In this document: in pieces, positions 22,101-34,600 of the stretch
Layout of the letters: each line of letters starts with the position of its first letter
Numbering within the stretch: the first letter of the stretch is position 1
Source: Spongilla lacustris
Taxonomy: Eukaryota; Porifera; Demospongiae; Spongillida; Spongillidae
Assembly: GCA_949361645.1 (NCBI GenBank)
Contig: OX442425.1
Span: 533,748-597,747, forward strand
Reading direction: 5' to 3'
DNA: 64,000 bases
Notes under the pieces: model-generated
Database searches by the model: none
The model's input: the letters and a program-made list of their open reading frames with translations, nothing else
Told to the model about the DNA's origin: nothing
Position numbers and translations under genes: made by a program

Positions 22101-25100
22101 TAAAACAGAGTTCAACCCCTTTTAGAGAGCACCAAGGCGATGGGAGGTAACGATGGATGTCATAGTTGGCTTGCCTGCATGCTAAGGGTACAAAGGGTCT
22201 TGTGAGTAGCTGTCTTGCTGCTCAGTATAACGATACAAATGCAGTTTAGTACAAAGCGTATTTTGAGCCTTCTGTATTTTGATGTGGCCATAATTGTAGG
22301 GGCTATGCTGGTCAATCCCAGGCTTATTATTGTTATTATTATTATAGCAAGAGGCCTTTGCCCAGTCCATCTCTAGTGTACATGTATTGTTTTCCTTGTA
22401 GCTATAGTGTTAATAGTTAGGTTGTACATGGAGTTTAACTTTTTCAGGTGTATCTTATGTATATGTTGTATGGAATAATAATATTATTATTATTAAATTT
22501 GTATTTATTGCATTACATAGATATACAGGATAAATGGACATGCACAAATACACTGATATTATTATTATTATTTTTAAATTTGTATACATTATTGCATTAC
22601 ATAGATATACAGGATAAATGGACATACACAAATACACTGATATATAAACATATACAACTAGACTACACACAATGTACACAAAATGCTAACTATATATCTA
22701 CCCTACATATTATTATTATTATTATTTTTAATAATAAAAAATAATATTATTATTATTTTATAGTAGTATCAATCAATAATAATACATAAATACACCCTAT
22801 TATTACTACTGGTCTGGTACAAAACATCTGGAGAGGATGGCTACAGCGTTGGCTCTAACTAAGCAGAGGTTCAGCCTGCCATATAGCTCAGCTAGGACCA
22901 CAGCCTTAGCCCTGTTGCAGCTGGTCGCAAGGCGAGAGGCCAGAAGTGCCAAAGACTCCATTGCTTCTGTCCCCCAAGCACCATATGCCTCAACCACCAT
23001 GGGGACACAAACCCACCCTAGCTCCTTGCATTTGGCATCGTTTTCTTCATGCTTTCTCAGCTCAGTAGCTCTGGCAGCCTGACCTGCTGCTAGTCCCGCT
23101 TCGTCAAAGGCAGCCGGCTTACCCAAAGGTACTAGTATGTCTGCAGGGCGAGTGTGGCTATGATCATGAGTTAGGCTACTTCCTGCCTCCACCTTAACAC
23201 TCAGGTGGGCCCTGCGACAGGTCTCAGTAAGGGTGTCACGCAGTTTATTATGGCGGGTTACAACATCTCCACCACGCTTGCAGGTGAGTGCATGATGGCC
23301 AAGGGGATCCAGCACTTTTCCAGGACACAGGGGACAAATTGAGCCACCTGAGGTGTCTAGGCCCATCCACCACTTGATGGCCACCTGGAACTCTGAAGGC
23401 TGGAGATGAAGGCCTAGCCCCTCAGAGGGAATTACTGACACCCAAGATGCAGCATGAGGGGAGGAGACAGAGAGAAGGCGTGCTCTATCTGCAGGAGAAG
23501 ACTGCTCCAGTAGTACATTAAACAGGTGGCTGTCTATTTTGTTGGAAAGCACCTTCTGATTGATAGGGGATGTCAACATCTCTTCAAAGCTGATCGCATC
23601 AGATGAAGGAACAAGTGAGTTAAACAACTCTACTGCATGGATAAGGTGTTCTTGGGACAATGGACCAGCACCAGAGGAGCTCAGAGAGGCAATGTATGCT
23701 GCTGGGGAATGCCAACTCAGGGAGCGCATGCCCAGGCCACCCCTGCCTAAGCTGAGCTCCGCCTGTTGCCAGGCCTGATTGGAGGTGTCGACTACTGTGC
23801 ACTTGGAGAAGGTTGATCGGATGTTGTGATCAAAGGCCTCAAGGGCTGATACATGTGACACAAATAAAATACCACCACTATAGTACACACATGCTATTAG
23901 TGCAAATTGAATGTCGTTAAAGGCAGATGATGCAACAGTATATGATGCAACAGTATATGATTACAATTGAATATGTATATGCACGCATGTAGCTCTCAGT
24001 GATTAGTTTTCTGTAATGTTAGTAGCTCAAACACTATGCACACATTATTTTTTTAACCTACAGCTATAATAAACACTAATTTTAAAAATCATTACAGCAA
24101 TTTCAGATTGTTATAGTTATAATCATTTACACATTATTACAAACGACCATGCACAACAAAACTACCCCCCTAACCCTCAAGCAGGCACGTCGTTGTGGCT
24201 TCTGAAAGTGACCTTGCAATGAAAGCACGGGCATTGCCTTGAACTAGGAGGAGACTTAGCTTGCCTTATAATGGATGTTACTTTTAAAAAATAAATAAAT
24301 AAAAGGCCTGTTTTTCTGTCATAACAATACACTTGCTGCTGCTGGTGCATATGTACATCATATGTTTTTCCTTGTGAGGCTGGGGTGGTATTGCTGTGGC
24401 TGTTGGTTGACACAGCGCACCACCATGTTGCTGACTTGATGGTCCTGAAAGGGGCCACCTGGCACCCCCCATTGTTGGCTCTGGACATTTGTTGTAGGGT
24501 GAAACATTTTCCACATTGTGTTGCAAGTTTTTGCACACACACACACACATGTGCAGTCTCTGCTCTGAGGCAACTTTTATCATTAGCCTTTACACCACTT
24601 TGCAGTAACTCGACCTAACATGGAGGGCTATGTGTTTGTTAAAGCATTGGAAAAGTCTGAGAGGGTCCTGTTGGATACAGAGTGAGTGTACGTCTGTGCG
24701 TTGAGTATGTGGGTGTGTATGTTGTTTGTGTCTATCGTGTGGCTTTGGACATGATGTCACCATTGCAAACATGAGTGCACACATGCAATTCACAACACAC
24801 ACACACCACACACCTACACATGTCACCCACACACAACTTCCACACCACACACCTGCACATGTCACCCACACACAACTTCCACACCATGAGTGCATGTCAG
24901 CCACACACACACTCACACCACATGAGTGCACATAAGCTTGGTTAGGCTTCCTTATGAATTGTAATTTAATCCAATTTAGTCTCAAATATTGTGTGCCAGG
25001 TATATGTGCACATTGTGTGTGTGCACATGTGCCAGGCATGTGCACACGCATGGTGTGTGTGTGTGTGTGTGTGCGCATGTGCCAGGCATGTGCACACGCA

Positions 25101-26361
25101 TGGTGTGTGTGTGTGTGCACATGTGCACACGCATGGTGTGTGTGTGTGTGTGCACATGTGCCAGGCATGTGCACACGCATGGTGTGTGTGTGTGTGTGCA
25201 CATGTGCCAGGCATGTGCACACGCATGGTGTGTGTGTGTGTGTGCACATGTGCCAGGCATGTGCACACGCATGGTGTGTGTGTGTGTGTGCACATGTGCC
25301 AGGCATGTGCACACGCATGGTGTGTGTGTGTGTGTGCACATGTGCCAGGCATGTGCACACGCATGGTGTGTGTGTGTGTGTGTGCACATGTGCCAGGCAT
25401 GTGCACACGCATGGTGTGTGTGTGTGTGCACATGTGCCAGGCATGTGCACACGCATGGTGTGTGTGTGTGTGTGCGCATGTGCCAGGCATGTGCACACGC
25501 ATGGAGTGTGTGTGTGTGTGTGCACATGTGCCAGGCATGTTGTGTGTGCACATGTGCCAGGCATGTGCACACGCATGGTGTGTGTGTGTGTGCACATGTG
25601 CCAGGCATGTGCACATGCATGGTGTGTGTGTGTGTGTGCACATGTGCCAGGCATGTGCACACGCATGGAGTGTGTGTGTGTGTGTGCACATGTGCCAGGC
25701 ATGTTGTGTGTGCACATGTGCCAGGCATGTGCACACGCATGGTGTGTGTGTGTGTGCACATGTGCCAGGCATGTGCACATGCATGGTGTGTGTGTGTGTG
25801 TGCACATGTGCCAGGCATGTGCACACGCATGGAGTGTGTGTGTGTGTGTGTGCACATGTGCCAGGCGTGTGCACACGCATGGTGTGTGTGTGTGTGCACA
25901 TGTGCCAGGCATGTGCACACGCATGGTGTGTGTGTGTGTGTGCGCATGTGCCAGGCATGTGCACACGCATGGAGTGTGTGTGTGTGTGTGCACATGTGCC
26001 AGGCATGTTGTGTGTGCACATGTGCCAGGCATGTGCACACGCATGGTGTGTGTGTGTGTGCACATGTGCCAGGCATGTGCACATGCATGGTGTGTGTGTG
26101 TGTGTGCACATGTGCCAGGCATGTGCACACGCATGGAGTGTGTGTGTGTGTGTGTGCACATGTGCCAGGCGTGTGCACACCTATGTGTGTGTGCACATCA
26201 TGTATAGTGTGTGCGTGTGTTTGGAGATTATCCATTGCACTTTGCACAGCAATGATGGTGCTGATGGAGCTACAGTGGACTTCGAGCCAGAGAACCAGTA
26301 CATCCTGAGGTACAGGGCAGTGTCTTCACTTGTCCACTCCGGAGCACTCAGACTTATTTAG
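14961..26361 (+). CDS. GINS4: DNA replication complex GINS protein SLD5
   Basis: Subunit of the GINS heterotetramer, which joins MCM2-7 and CDC45 in the CMG replicative helicase. Eight exons: 14961-15080, 17733-17819, 18329-18388, 18446-18499, 18984-19081, 19370-19458, 24606-24681, 26250-26361. They join in phase to 231 residues (human about 223). Recognisable blocks are MTAAEVVEKLEE-AWQNEKFAPEI near residue 30, the LSPGELAFAKEYAENVETHL helix, RPNMEGYVFVK opening the C-terminal B domain, and the typical ending YRAVSSLVHSGALRLI. The exon ending at 19458 is joined to 24606 across a 5.1 kb intron holding an antisense retroelement relic. The intron at 24682-26249 is almost entirely minisatellite. 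No break in the reading frame is seen. Confidence 0.93.
15405..16670. repeat. 26-bp minisatellite with higher-order structure, about 46 units
   Basis: Basic unit GTCCAGGGTTGGGTCTGCCT + AGCTAT, with variants (CAAGGTT, GCCTGGC, CTGCCCAGG). A block of about 290 bp of variant units at about 15627-15910 recurs in the same order at about 16068-16350, a period of roughly 441 bp. It fills the first GINS4 intron. Confidence 0.93.
17361..17376. mobile_element. candidate DNA-transposon terminus (CAGTGGCGTAGGAAGG)
   Basis: The minus strand reads CAGTGGCGTAGGAAGG, which resembles terminal inverted repeats I associate with non-autonomous DNA transposons in aquatic animals. The sequence to its left (17200-17340) is GC-rich with GGGGCTCCGCCCC, unlike the surrounding intron. 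I did not find the matching left end, so this is probably a truncated copy. Confidence 0.4.
17516..17695. repeat. GTGTGTGGACCAGACTAGCA tandem repeat
   Basis: About six units separated by GTATGTA or GTACTTATGTA, just upstream of the GINS4 exon at 17733. Confidence 0.9.
17830..18260. repeat. polypurine tract (GAAGGGAGAGT repeats)
   Basis: Nearly 430 bp of G/A on the plus strand, filling the GINS4 intron 17820-18328. Long Pro/Ser/Leu frames on the minus strand are artefacts. Confidence 0.9.
18578..18960. repeat. 22-24-bp minisatellite, about 16 copies
   Basis: Unit CCACCACATGCTCCCCTTGT + GC with variable C-run length, in the GINS4 intron 18500-18983. Confidence 0.93.
19108..19350. repeat. TG-rich microsatellite
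   Basis: TGTGTGTATGTGCATG units fill the GINS4 intron 19082-19369. Confidence 0.93.
19700..20235. repeat. CA/CATGCA microsatellite interrupted by a GC-rich insert
   Basis: ACACACATGCACGC repeats at 19700-19815 and 20065-20235 flank a roughly 250-bp unrelated block (19816-20064). That block contains short perfect palindromes, GGGCCCGAAGGGCCC and CGCGCGAAGCGCGCG, and may be an inserted element; I could not define its ends. Confidence 0.7.
20400..21010. repeat. two tandem repeats in the long GINS4 intron
   Basis: 20400-20615 repeats GTACTGCAGACCTGGGTGAT + GGTAT (25 bp). 20810-21010 repeats ATGTGGAGTTGGTGGTGGGACC-like units. 21010-22440 shows no gene or clear repeat. 22440-22800 is AT-rich with ATT microsatellites and a duplicated TAGATATACAGGATAAATGG block. 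Confidence 0.85.
22806..23888 (-). mobile_element. C-terminal relic of a retrotransposon with restriction-like endonuclease (copy 1)
   Basis: A 360-codon open frame antisense in the GINS4 intron. It matches the region after the reverse-transcriptase domain of some non-LTR elements. It holds a C-x2-C...H-x4-C zinc-knuckle-like motif (CPLCPGKVLDPLGHHALTC), then GGDVVTRHNKLRD and a PAD-type endonuclease motif (RPADILVP). R2-like elements carry such a CCHC motif next to a PD-(D/E)xK nuclease. Compared with the related copy at 43153, sequence between AAFD and the HEENDAK region is deleted, removing the D-L-K part of the presumed active site. No reverse transcriptase is present, so the element is 5'-truncated and dead. 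It is not a host gene. Confidence 0.8.
25010..26190. repeat. about 44-bp TG-rich minisatellite, about 27 copies
   Basis: Unit combines (GT)n with CACATGTGCCAGGCATGTGC and ACACGCATG. Units group into larger blocks: a GGCATGTTGTGTGTGCACATG variant recurs about every 170-290 bp. It fills the last GINS4 intron. Frames of 400-520 codons on both strands are artefacts of the repeat. Confidence 0.95.
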
Positions 26362-26460
26362 TGACACCTTCCATCTTGTTATATATGTCCCTTCTTGTGT
26401 TGCCTCCTGTTCTGATGCACTGGTGCACTGCCTTTCAGTTTTAGTATCGAGGCGTGTGGC

Positions 26461-26670
26461 ATAGGGAAGCGATCAGAAAAGGGACCAGGAATATGGGAAT
26501 GGAAGCGATCAGAAAAGGGACCAGGAATATGGGAATGGAAGCGATCAGAAAAGGGACCAGGAATATGGGAATGGAAGCGATCAGAAAAGGGACCAGGAAT
26601 ATGGGAATGGAAGCGATCAGAAAAGGGACCAGGAATATGGGAATGGAAGCGATCAGAAAAGGGACTAGGA
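26461..26670. repeat. 36-bp minisatellite, 6 copies
   Basis: Unit GAAGCGATCAGAAAAGGGAC + CAGGAATATGGGAATG, in the 3' flank of GINS4. The rest of 26671-27493 shows no gene or notable repeat. Confidence 0.92.
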
Positions 26671-27493
26671 ACGTGGTATAGGGTGAAGATTTTGTGTACC
26701 AGGGACAGGTGTCCTCTGCTATTAGATGATTGGCATTGTAGCTTTATTAGTGAGGTTGTCCAGTGTTATTGTGTGGCTAGAACTGGGCATTCATCCCTCT
26801 GCCCTTTATGTGTTCTCATAGCATTTAGGCCTAGTCAGCTCGTTTAACCTAGCCAGTGATGTTTGGACCAGCACTGACATGGTACATATGGGAGGCTATT
26901 GTTTTGACCCTCATCTAAGTTGCAGACAACCACTGGAGTGTTGAATATGCGATTGGGGTTTGACTAGCCTAGGCCATGGTTATTATTCCACAAATGAAAT
27001 TTTAGTGGATTGGAGATTTTAGTGATTGTTTACTACATACATGTAGTGCTTTTTAAGTTTCACGAATTGTAGATCATTAGGTTACCATAGGCAAATATGG
27101 AAATGACAGTTTGTTTCTCATATGTGAACCCAAAGTACAAAAGGTTAATCATGGTGGCAAAGTTCAAGAAACACCACACCCTTGTACATGTACACCACAA
27201 GCACAAATGAAGTGGCGTGTCTATGAATTCTATTTGGCGTAGGGTCGAAGGTGTGCAATGTTCTAGAACGTTTGTGTTTATATTGTTTTAGTGGGTTCAG
27301 AGGTCAACCCCCTCCCCCAAGAAAAACAGGAGTTCAGAATAGGTCAAGAAACAGCCAATACAAGCAAGAAGAACATACACACCACACATACATACAATAA
27401 CATACACGTACACAAGTTCTTCTTGAGAAAGACATGAATGCGAGAAGGTGCACTGATTTGACATCTTGGCAGGTAGAGCAGGACACAATCTGA

Positions 27494-28459
27494 TTAGTAA
27501 CCCACCGGTCCTGTGCATTCTTTCTGAGGCGCGGTGCTGTACACTACGTAGTTACGACCCTTGTTATTGTCCCAATGGTCTTGTCCATTACACTGGTAAC
27601 GGATGGCGAATTCTACGTCTTCTCCGTTGATGGGTAATTCGAAGGCAAAGCTGTCTGTATTGCCATCGCTTGAACAAGGGATGTAGGTTGCTCGAGACTC
27701 GTGGTAGTTCTGCCACTTGTCCACCGTCCATCTTACTGTTACGGATTTTTCGTAGGCGATATTGGCAAGACGCACAATTCCGTGTAGGGTCCTGCGCTCT
27801 GACCTGAGAGACTCGAGGCAGACCTTTTGCGAGTTCACTCTCTCGAAGAAGTCCGGCTCAGTGCCAGGTTGAGCAAAGTTGAACTTCCTTATATAGGTAG
27901 TAGTAGTAGTGATAGCAGCAGCAGCAGCAGTATATGACAGCTGCTGTGTGCATACGGCTGTTACGTGGAGCGACGTTTTCTGAACTTCGGGCCTCCCCTT
28001 TCGCGCTGGAGCGACGTCTCCAAAAATGTCGTCATCGTCATACGGTACTATGATGTTGTTCGTATATGAGGAGTCGGCGCTGGTGAGGGGGTGAACAGCA
28101 GTCAGCGGCAAACCTTGCGAATCCGCAAACCGTACGCTCTTCGACTTTCTCAACGTTTGCCTCTCTGCAAGTATACACGGCTTTTTTGGCTCGTCGTGTT
28201 TTACTTTAGGAAATGAGCGGGCTTTCCGTAGTTCTCCTCTCGAAGTGACGAAGTTTCCACTACTTACCCAGTCATCTGTAGTACTTTGATTGGAGAGCGC
28301 TCCTGTAGGACTGTTACTGAAAAAGGCGGCGATATGCTCCAACGTGGTGTATCCTCCACGCGAAGGCGGTACAATACGTGCCATAGGCGGTATCCATTTG
28401 GGAACGCTTGTTTCCACTGGCATCTGTTGAACTAGTGCCATATTCTCAATTTCATTCAT
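27494..28459 (-). CDS. protein phosphatase 1 regulatory subunit 3-like (glycogen-targeting)
   Basis: Intronless, 321 residues from the ATG at 28459. Around residues 107-111 is a PP1-docking RVxF-type motif (KSVRF, followed by AD) as in PPP1R3 proteins. The C-terminal third, about residues 190-315, is a CBM21 carbohydrate-binding domain with VRWTVDKWQNY and the hallmark GQDHWDNNKGRNYVVYS. Such subunits recruit PP1 to glycogen to dephosphorylate glycogen synthase and phosphorylase. The CAG-type repeat coding five Ala (27921 region) and Thr run precede CBM21. Which vertebrate paralogue (B, C, D, E) it resembles cannot be decided here. It is head-to-head with SLC35A3-like copy A, 231 bp between starts. 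Confidence 0.92.
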   Translation of the reverse strand: MNEIENMALVQQMPVETSVPKWIPPMARIVPPSRGGYTTLEHIAAFFSNSPTGALSNQSTTDDWVSSGNFVTSRGELRKARSFPKVKHDEPKKPCILAERQTLRKSKSVRFADSQGLPLTAVHPLTSADSSYTNNIIVPYDDDDIFGDVAPARKGRPEVQKTSLHVTAVCTQQLSYTAAAAAITTTTTYIRKFNFAQPGTEPDFFERVNSQKVCLESLRSERRTLHGIVRLANIAYEKSVTVRWTVDKWQNYHESRATYIPCSSDGNTDSFAFELPINGEDVEFAIRYQCNGQDHWDNNKGRNYVVYSTAPQKECTGPVGY

Positions 28460-28690
28460 CAAATAAAAGAATTCGAATTTAAGTCTGCTTTCTTATATCC
28501 TTGGCAGTCTCCTTTCTTGCATGTGATAAGCTGATGCCACCACACAATCCGACACGAACGTGTAAATCATGTGAACGCAACGCGACGAGAGGCGTCTTTA
28601 TATATATAAAAAAAACAATTACAGCTACCGGAAATAGGCGTGGCGTCACTTTTATATTCTTTGTTGTGTTGTGCGGTTAAGCCGATCAGC
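28460..28690. promoter_or_regulatory. putative bidirectional promoter, PPP1R3-like / SLC35A3-like A
   Basis: 231 bp between divergent start codons. Inferred from arrangement only; a TATATATAAA-like string near 28601 could serve the plus-strand gene. Confidence 0.45.
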
Positions 28691-31600
28691 ATGTTTGAAC
28701 TGAAACATCTAAGCCTTGTTGTCCTGGTGGCCCAGAACACTGCGCTGGTACTCACTATGCGTTATTCTCGCACTATTGAAGGTCCAAAATACCTTACCTC
28801 CACGGCAGTAACTATTGCAGAATTAATAAAAATCGTCGTTTGCCTTGCTATACTAACCTACAACAATGGTTTGAGTCCAACATTAACCATCATCCAAAAT
28901 GAAATAATACAAAAGTTATACGAGCTGGTGAAAGTCAGTGTGCCAGCAATTCTGTACACAATCCAGAACAATCTTCTCTACGTCGCACTTTCTCACTTGG
29001 ACGCAGCCACGTATCAGGTACCTGGAACCTTTCATTTTGTGTGCATGGAACCTATTTTCGTATATAAATTTGTGTGTTTTACGTGTGTGTGTATGTGTAT
29101 GTGTGTGTGTTGCGTGTATGTGTGTGTGGCTGTGTGTGTAGGTGACCTACCAGCTGAAGATACTCACGACCGCACTGTTTTCTGTGTTCATGCTTAAGAA
29201 GTCTCTGTCTAGGGTTCAGTGGGTGTCTCTGGTGATCCTCATGATAGCAGTGGCTCTTGTTCAAGTGAGTGTCAATTTGAAGGGTGGGATATCTCCAGAC
29301 AGTGCATGCAAGTGAATTAATAAGAAAATAAGTCAGCACTTTTAATTCCCACCGCAGTTATATAACCATTGTAATCTCTTCTCCAAATGTACTCAATATC
29401 AACCATTTTTTAGAATGAACTTCTTTTGTTGCAATGAAAAAGATGGTTGCACCCTTCTGAACTCGCCCCCAAACTCCCTCCCCCCTTCCCCCACTCGTTT
29501 TATTGCTTGTGATTTAAATTTAAGGCTGACCATTCATGGAGTTGGAGGGTGTAATTAATCCACTTTGCTTCCCTAGCTAGCTGGATGTAGGCATAGTGGG
29601 ATGTGCTGTTGTTGCTGCTGCTTGCCAAACTATAGTTTTATGTTTGTTGTATACCATAGGGTGCTGCCTCTTTATCAACATTGTATGCCCCTCCCCTACC
29701 TCACATACCCCTCCCCTACCTCATATGCCCCTCCCCTACCTCACATGCCCCTCCCCTACCTCATATGCCCCTCCCCTACCTCCCCCTTGCTTTCCTTCTC
29801 TGTCTATGCACACATGCATACATGTGCACACACTACAGTTATGCGTACACTTATGCACACACATACACTATGCCAACATCGATGCTTGCTTCCTTTTCCT
29901 GTGCCCCACCCACTCCATGTAAGTGCCAATGGCCTATGTTGCCCCTCACTTGTTTGCAGATGCCATCCCATGGCTTCAAGCAAGGAGATGCAGCTGTGGT
30001 TGGGTTCTCTTCCATGATTGGTCTTGCCGCCATCCTTGTAGCTTGCCTCACTAGTGGTTTTGCCGGTGTGTACACAGAACTACTGCTGAAGTCTGACAAC
30101 TCCATCTGGGTGAAGAACATCCAACTAGGTGTGGTAGGCCTTATGTCATTGTGGGGATGAGGGTGAGGGAGGCTGAGGTGAGGGGGGCTGAGGTGAGGGG
30201 GGCTGAGGTGAGGGGGGCTGAGGTGAGGGGGGCTGAGGTGAGGGGGGCTGAGATGAGGGAGAGGTGAGGGAGGCTGAGATGAGGGAGAGGTGAGGGAGGC
30301 TGAGGTGAGGGAGACTGAGGTGAGGGAGGCTGAGGTGAGGGAGGCTGAGATGAGGGAGACTGAGGTGAGGGAGGCTGAGGTGAGGGAGGCTGAGGTGAGG
30401 GAGGCTGAGGTGAGGGAGGCTGAGGTGAGGGAGGCTGAGGTGAGGGAGGCTGAGGTGAGGGAGGCTCAGGTGAGGGAGGCTGAGGTGAGGGGGCTCAGGT
30501 GAGGGAGGCTGAGGTGAGGGAGGCTGAGGTGAGGGAGGCTGAGGTGAGGGAGGCTGAGATGAGGGTGGCTGAGGTGAGGGGGCTCAGGTGAGGGAGGCTG
30601 AGGTGAGGGAGGCTGAGGTAAGGGAGGCTGAGGTGGGGTGGCTGAGATGAGGGAGGCTGAGATGAGGGTGGCTGAGGTGAGGGAGGCTGAGGTGAGGGAG
30701 GCTGAGGTGAGGGAGGCTGAGGTGGGGTGGCTGAGATGAGGGATTTATTGTATTTAATTTTCTCTTGGTTGGTTAAGAGTTAAGAATGTTCGGTCTTTTT
30801 GCTTATGTTTAATATTCAATATTCTCTCCGTTGCTAGGGTTACTTTCTACTGTGGTGGCCTTATTTGGAGTGTTCTTATCTGACTGGTCCGCTATCAAAG
30901 AGAAAGGTTTTTTCCAGGGTTACTCAGCATTGGTGTGGATTGTCATATTGCTTCAGGTAGTACATGTGTGACATATACTTGTGTACAACTGTGTGTACAT
31001 GTTTATATATGTGTACTTGCGTGTCTGTTCAAGTGTATGATATTAATTTTTTGGTTTGCCTTTCCAGGCACTTGGTGGACTGGTTGTTGCTATGGTGATG
31101 AAATATGCTGACAACATACTCAAAGGTTTTGCAACGTCCATATCAATAGTCCTATCATCTGTGGTCTCCTACTTCGTGTTGAAGGATTTCACCCCTTCGT
31201 TGTGAGTAGGTGTGCTTTTGTTGTTGTGTAGAATGATATGGGGTCAAAGTGCACTTGGCCCGTATCAGGATGTGAGTATTGTTTGTAAGGTTTATAGAAG
31301 CCAAGTGCTATCGGCTGTGTGCCTAAAGAAATTCGACACTATATACACACACGTTTACATCCTTCTACTGATACAACTCCTTCTCAAACCCCTCCCCCTA
31401 TCTTCTCAAACCACACCTATCTTTGTGTGGCAATCTGATGCTCTCTCTCCACATGAATAGGCTATTACATCAGGGGCGGATACAGGATTTCAGACAAGGG
31501 GGGTTGTTAATGAATAACAAGACGAGCGAGGGGGGGGGGGAGGGGGTGGGTGCTGTCCGCTTTCGGCCGATTCCACGAGCGGGGGGGGGGGGGGGTGCTG

Positions 31601-34600
31601 TCCACTTTCAGCCGATTAAACGAGCGGGGGGGGGGGGGGGGGGGGGGGTGCTGTCCACGTGCGTGCGAAAAGCAAGGTTTTTGGACAAAAGAGGGGGTTG
31701 TAAACCCCAAAACCCCCTAAAACTGTGTGCAAAAAAAAAAGGAATTTGGACAAAAGGGGGGGGTTGCAACCCCCCCCCCCCCCTGTATCCGCCCCTGTAC
31801 ATTGACCCAATTTCCGACTACCTTTAAGCATTAAATGCTAAAATAACACTTGCAGTGCTAAGGTACTTCATCCACTGGTTGACTAACTTGCTGATTTTCA
31901 GAATGATAGTTTATGATTACTTGTGGTTGGGCAATTTTTTGCCCAAAGATAAAGGCTTTCCATTTGGAGCAACAGGTTGACATTTGCTGATTAGTCACCC
32001 AACAGTTGAGCAGAAGTTGACCATTATGTGCTGAGCTTATTACATCCAACTATAGTAGCCTTAAGGTAATTCATTTATGTAATTCATTGCCATAGCTTAG
32101 TGCCAAACATATAGGTCAAAGGTCACAGTAAATGCTTCCAATTAGTCCATTGTCCTGATGATGTAGCCACATTTTACCTATTGCAGAGGATCCTGGAGGC
32201 CCATGGTGTCCCCTATTGCAGGAGGCATGCCTCCCTCACCTCAGCCTCCCCCCTCACCTCAGCCTCCCTCAGCCTCCCTCACCTCAGCCTCCCACACTTC
32301 AGCCTCCCTCATCTCAGCCTTCCTCATCTCAGCCTTCCTCATCTCAGCCTTCCTCACCCAATGGTATTTGTTATGAGTGGGTTCACCTGTTGAGTAAGAT
32401 GATATGGGGTCAAAGTGCACTTAGCCCATATAAGGACATAAGTTTGTAACTTTTTTTTTTCAATGTTTGGGCTGTCTGCCTCAAGAAACCATGCACACTT
32501 TCTGGGACCACTGTGCTGTGTATATGCACACCTTTAAATCCACAAGGTGTATTATCAAACTACAAGTTCTTCTCAAACCACACCTTTCTTCTCAAACCAC
32601 ACCTATCTTCTCAAACCACACCTATCTTCTCAAACCACACCTTTCATCTCAAACCACACCTTTCATCTCAAACCACACCTTTCTTCTCAAACCACACCTA
32701 ACTTCTCAAACCACACCTATCTTCTCAAACCACACCTTTCTTCTGAAACCACACCTTTCTTCTGAAACCACACCTATCTTCTCAAACCACACCTATCTTC
32801 TGAAACCACACCTTTCTTCTGAAACCACACCTTTCTTCTGAAACCACACCTTTCTTCTGAAACCACACCTATCTTCTCAAACCACACCTATCTTCTGAAA
32901 CCACACCTTTCTTCTGAAACCACACCTTTCTTCTGAAACCACACCTATCTTCTCAAACCACACCTATCTTCTCAAACCACACCTATCTTCTCAAACCACA
33001 CCTTTCATCTCAAACCACACCTTTCATCTCAAACCACACCTATCTTCTCAAACCACACCTATCTTCTTAAACCACACCTATCTTCTCAAACCACACCTAT
33101 CTTCTCAAACCACACCTATCTTCTCAAACCACACCTATCTTCTCAAACCACACCTATATATAATGCTCTCTCTACATGAATAGGCTATTACATTGACCCA
33201 ATTTCTGATTACTATTAAAGTGACCAAGTATTAAATGCTAAAATAGCACTTGCAGTGCTAAGGTACTTCATACACTGGTTGACTAACTTGCTGATTTTCA
33301 GAATGATAGTTTATGATTAAGTTAGTTACTTGTGGTTGGGCAATTTTTCGCCCAAAGATAAAGGCTTTCTATTTGGAGCAACAGGTTGACATTTGCTGAT
33401 TAGTCGCCCAAAAGTTGAACGGAAGTTGACCATTATGTGCTGAGCTTATTATAGTAGCCTTTTAAGGTAATTCATTAGCTCCAAAGCCGTGCTTATGTAA
33501 TTCATTGCCATAGCTTAGTGGTGCCAAATACTTAGGTCAAAGGTCACGATAAATACCATTGTTGTGAGCTTCCAATTAGTCCATCAATTAGTCCATTGTC
33601 CTGATGATGTAGCCACATTTTCCCTATTGCAGAGGATCCTGGAGGCCCATGGTGTCCCCTATTGCAGGAGGCATGCCTATACCATGGTGTCCCCTATTGC
33701 AGGAGGCATGCCTATACCATGGTGTCCCCTATTGCAGGAGGCATGCCTATACCGTGGTGTCCCCTATTGCAGGAGGCATGCCCATACCGTGGTGTCCCCT
33801 ATTGCAGGAGGCATGCCTATACCATAGTGTCCCCTATTGCAGGAGGCATGCCTATACCATGGTGTCCCCTATTGCAGGAGGCATGCCTATACTGTGGTGT
33901 CCCCTATTGCAGGAGGCATGCCTATACCATGGTGTCCCCTATTGCAGGAGGCATGCCTATACCATGGTGTCCCCTATTGCAGGAGGCATGCCTATACCAT
34001 AGTGTCCCCTATTGCAGGAGGCATGCCTATACCATGGTGTCCCCTATTGCAGGAGGCATGCCTATACCATGGTGTCCCCTATTGCAGGAGGCATGCCCAT
34101 ACCGTGGTGTCCCCTATTGCAGGAGGCATGCCTATACCATAGTGTCCCCTATTGCAGGAGGCATGCCTATACCATGGTGTCCCCTATTGCAGGAGGCATG
34201 CCTATACTGTGGTGTCCCCTATTGCAGGAGGCATGCCTATACCATGGTGTCCCCTATTGCAGGAGGCATGCCTATACCATGGTGTCCCCTATTGCAGGAG
34301 GCATGCCTATACCATGGTGTCCCCTATTGCAGGAGGCATGCCTATACCATGGTGCCCCCTATTGCAGGAGGCATGCCTATACCATGGTGTCCCCTATTGC
34401 AGGAGGCATGCCTATACCATGGTGTCCCCTATTGCAGGAGGCATGCCTATACCATGGTGTCCCCTATTGCAGGAGGCATGCCTATACCATGGTGCCCCCT
34501 ATTGCAGGAGGCATGCCTATACCATGGTGTCCCCTATTGCAGGAGGCATGCCTATACCATGGTGCCCCCTATTGCAGGAGGCATGCCTATACCGTGGTGT

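Larger units (their letters stand above)
31226..33670. repeat. segmental tandem duplication in SLC35A3-like A intron
   Basis: Two roughly 1-kb copies in direct orientation: 31226-32230 and about 32395-33670. Shared landmarks include GATATGGGGTCAAAGTGCAC, GGTACTTCAT.CACTGGTTGA, TTGACCATTATGTGCTGAGC and TATTGCAGAGGATCCTGGAG. Copy 1 contains a MITE absent from copy 2. Copy 2 contains an expanded 19-bp satellite where copy 1 has only CTTCTCAAACCACACCTATC. Each copy ends at the start of a repeat: CCTCACCTCAG units in copy 1, the 35-bp satellite in copy 2. Confidence 0.88.

Noticed and set aside
24590..26361. Frames of 400-520 codons rich in Cys/His/Val/Thr on both strands
   Set aside because: Products of the TG-rich minisatellite. 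Real coding is limited to the GINS4 exons at 24606-24681 and 26250-26361.
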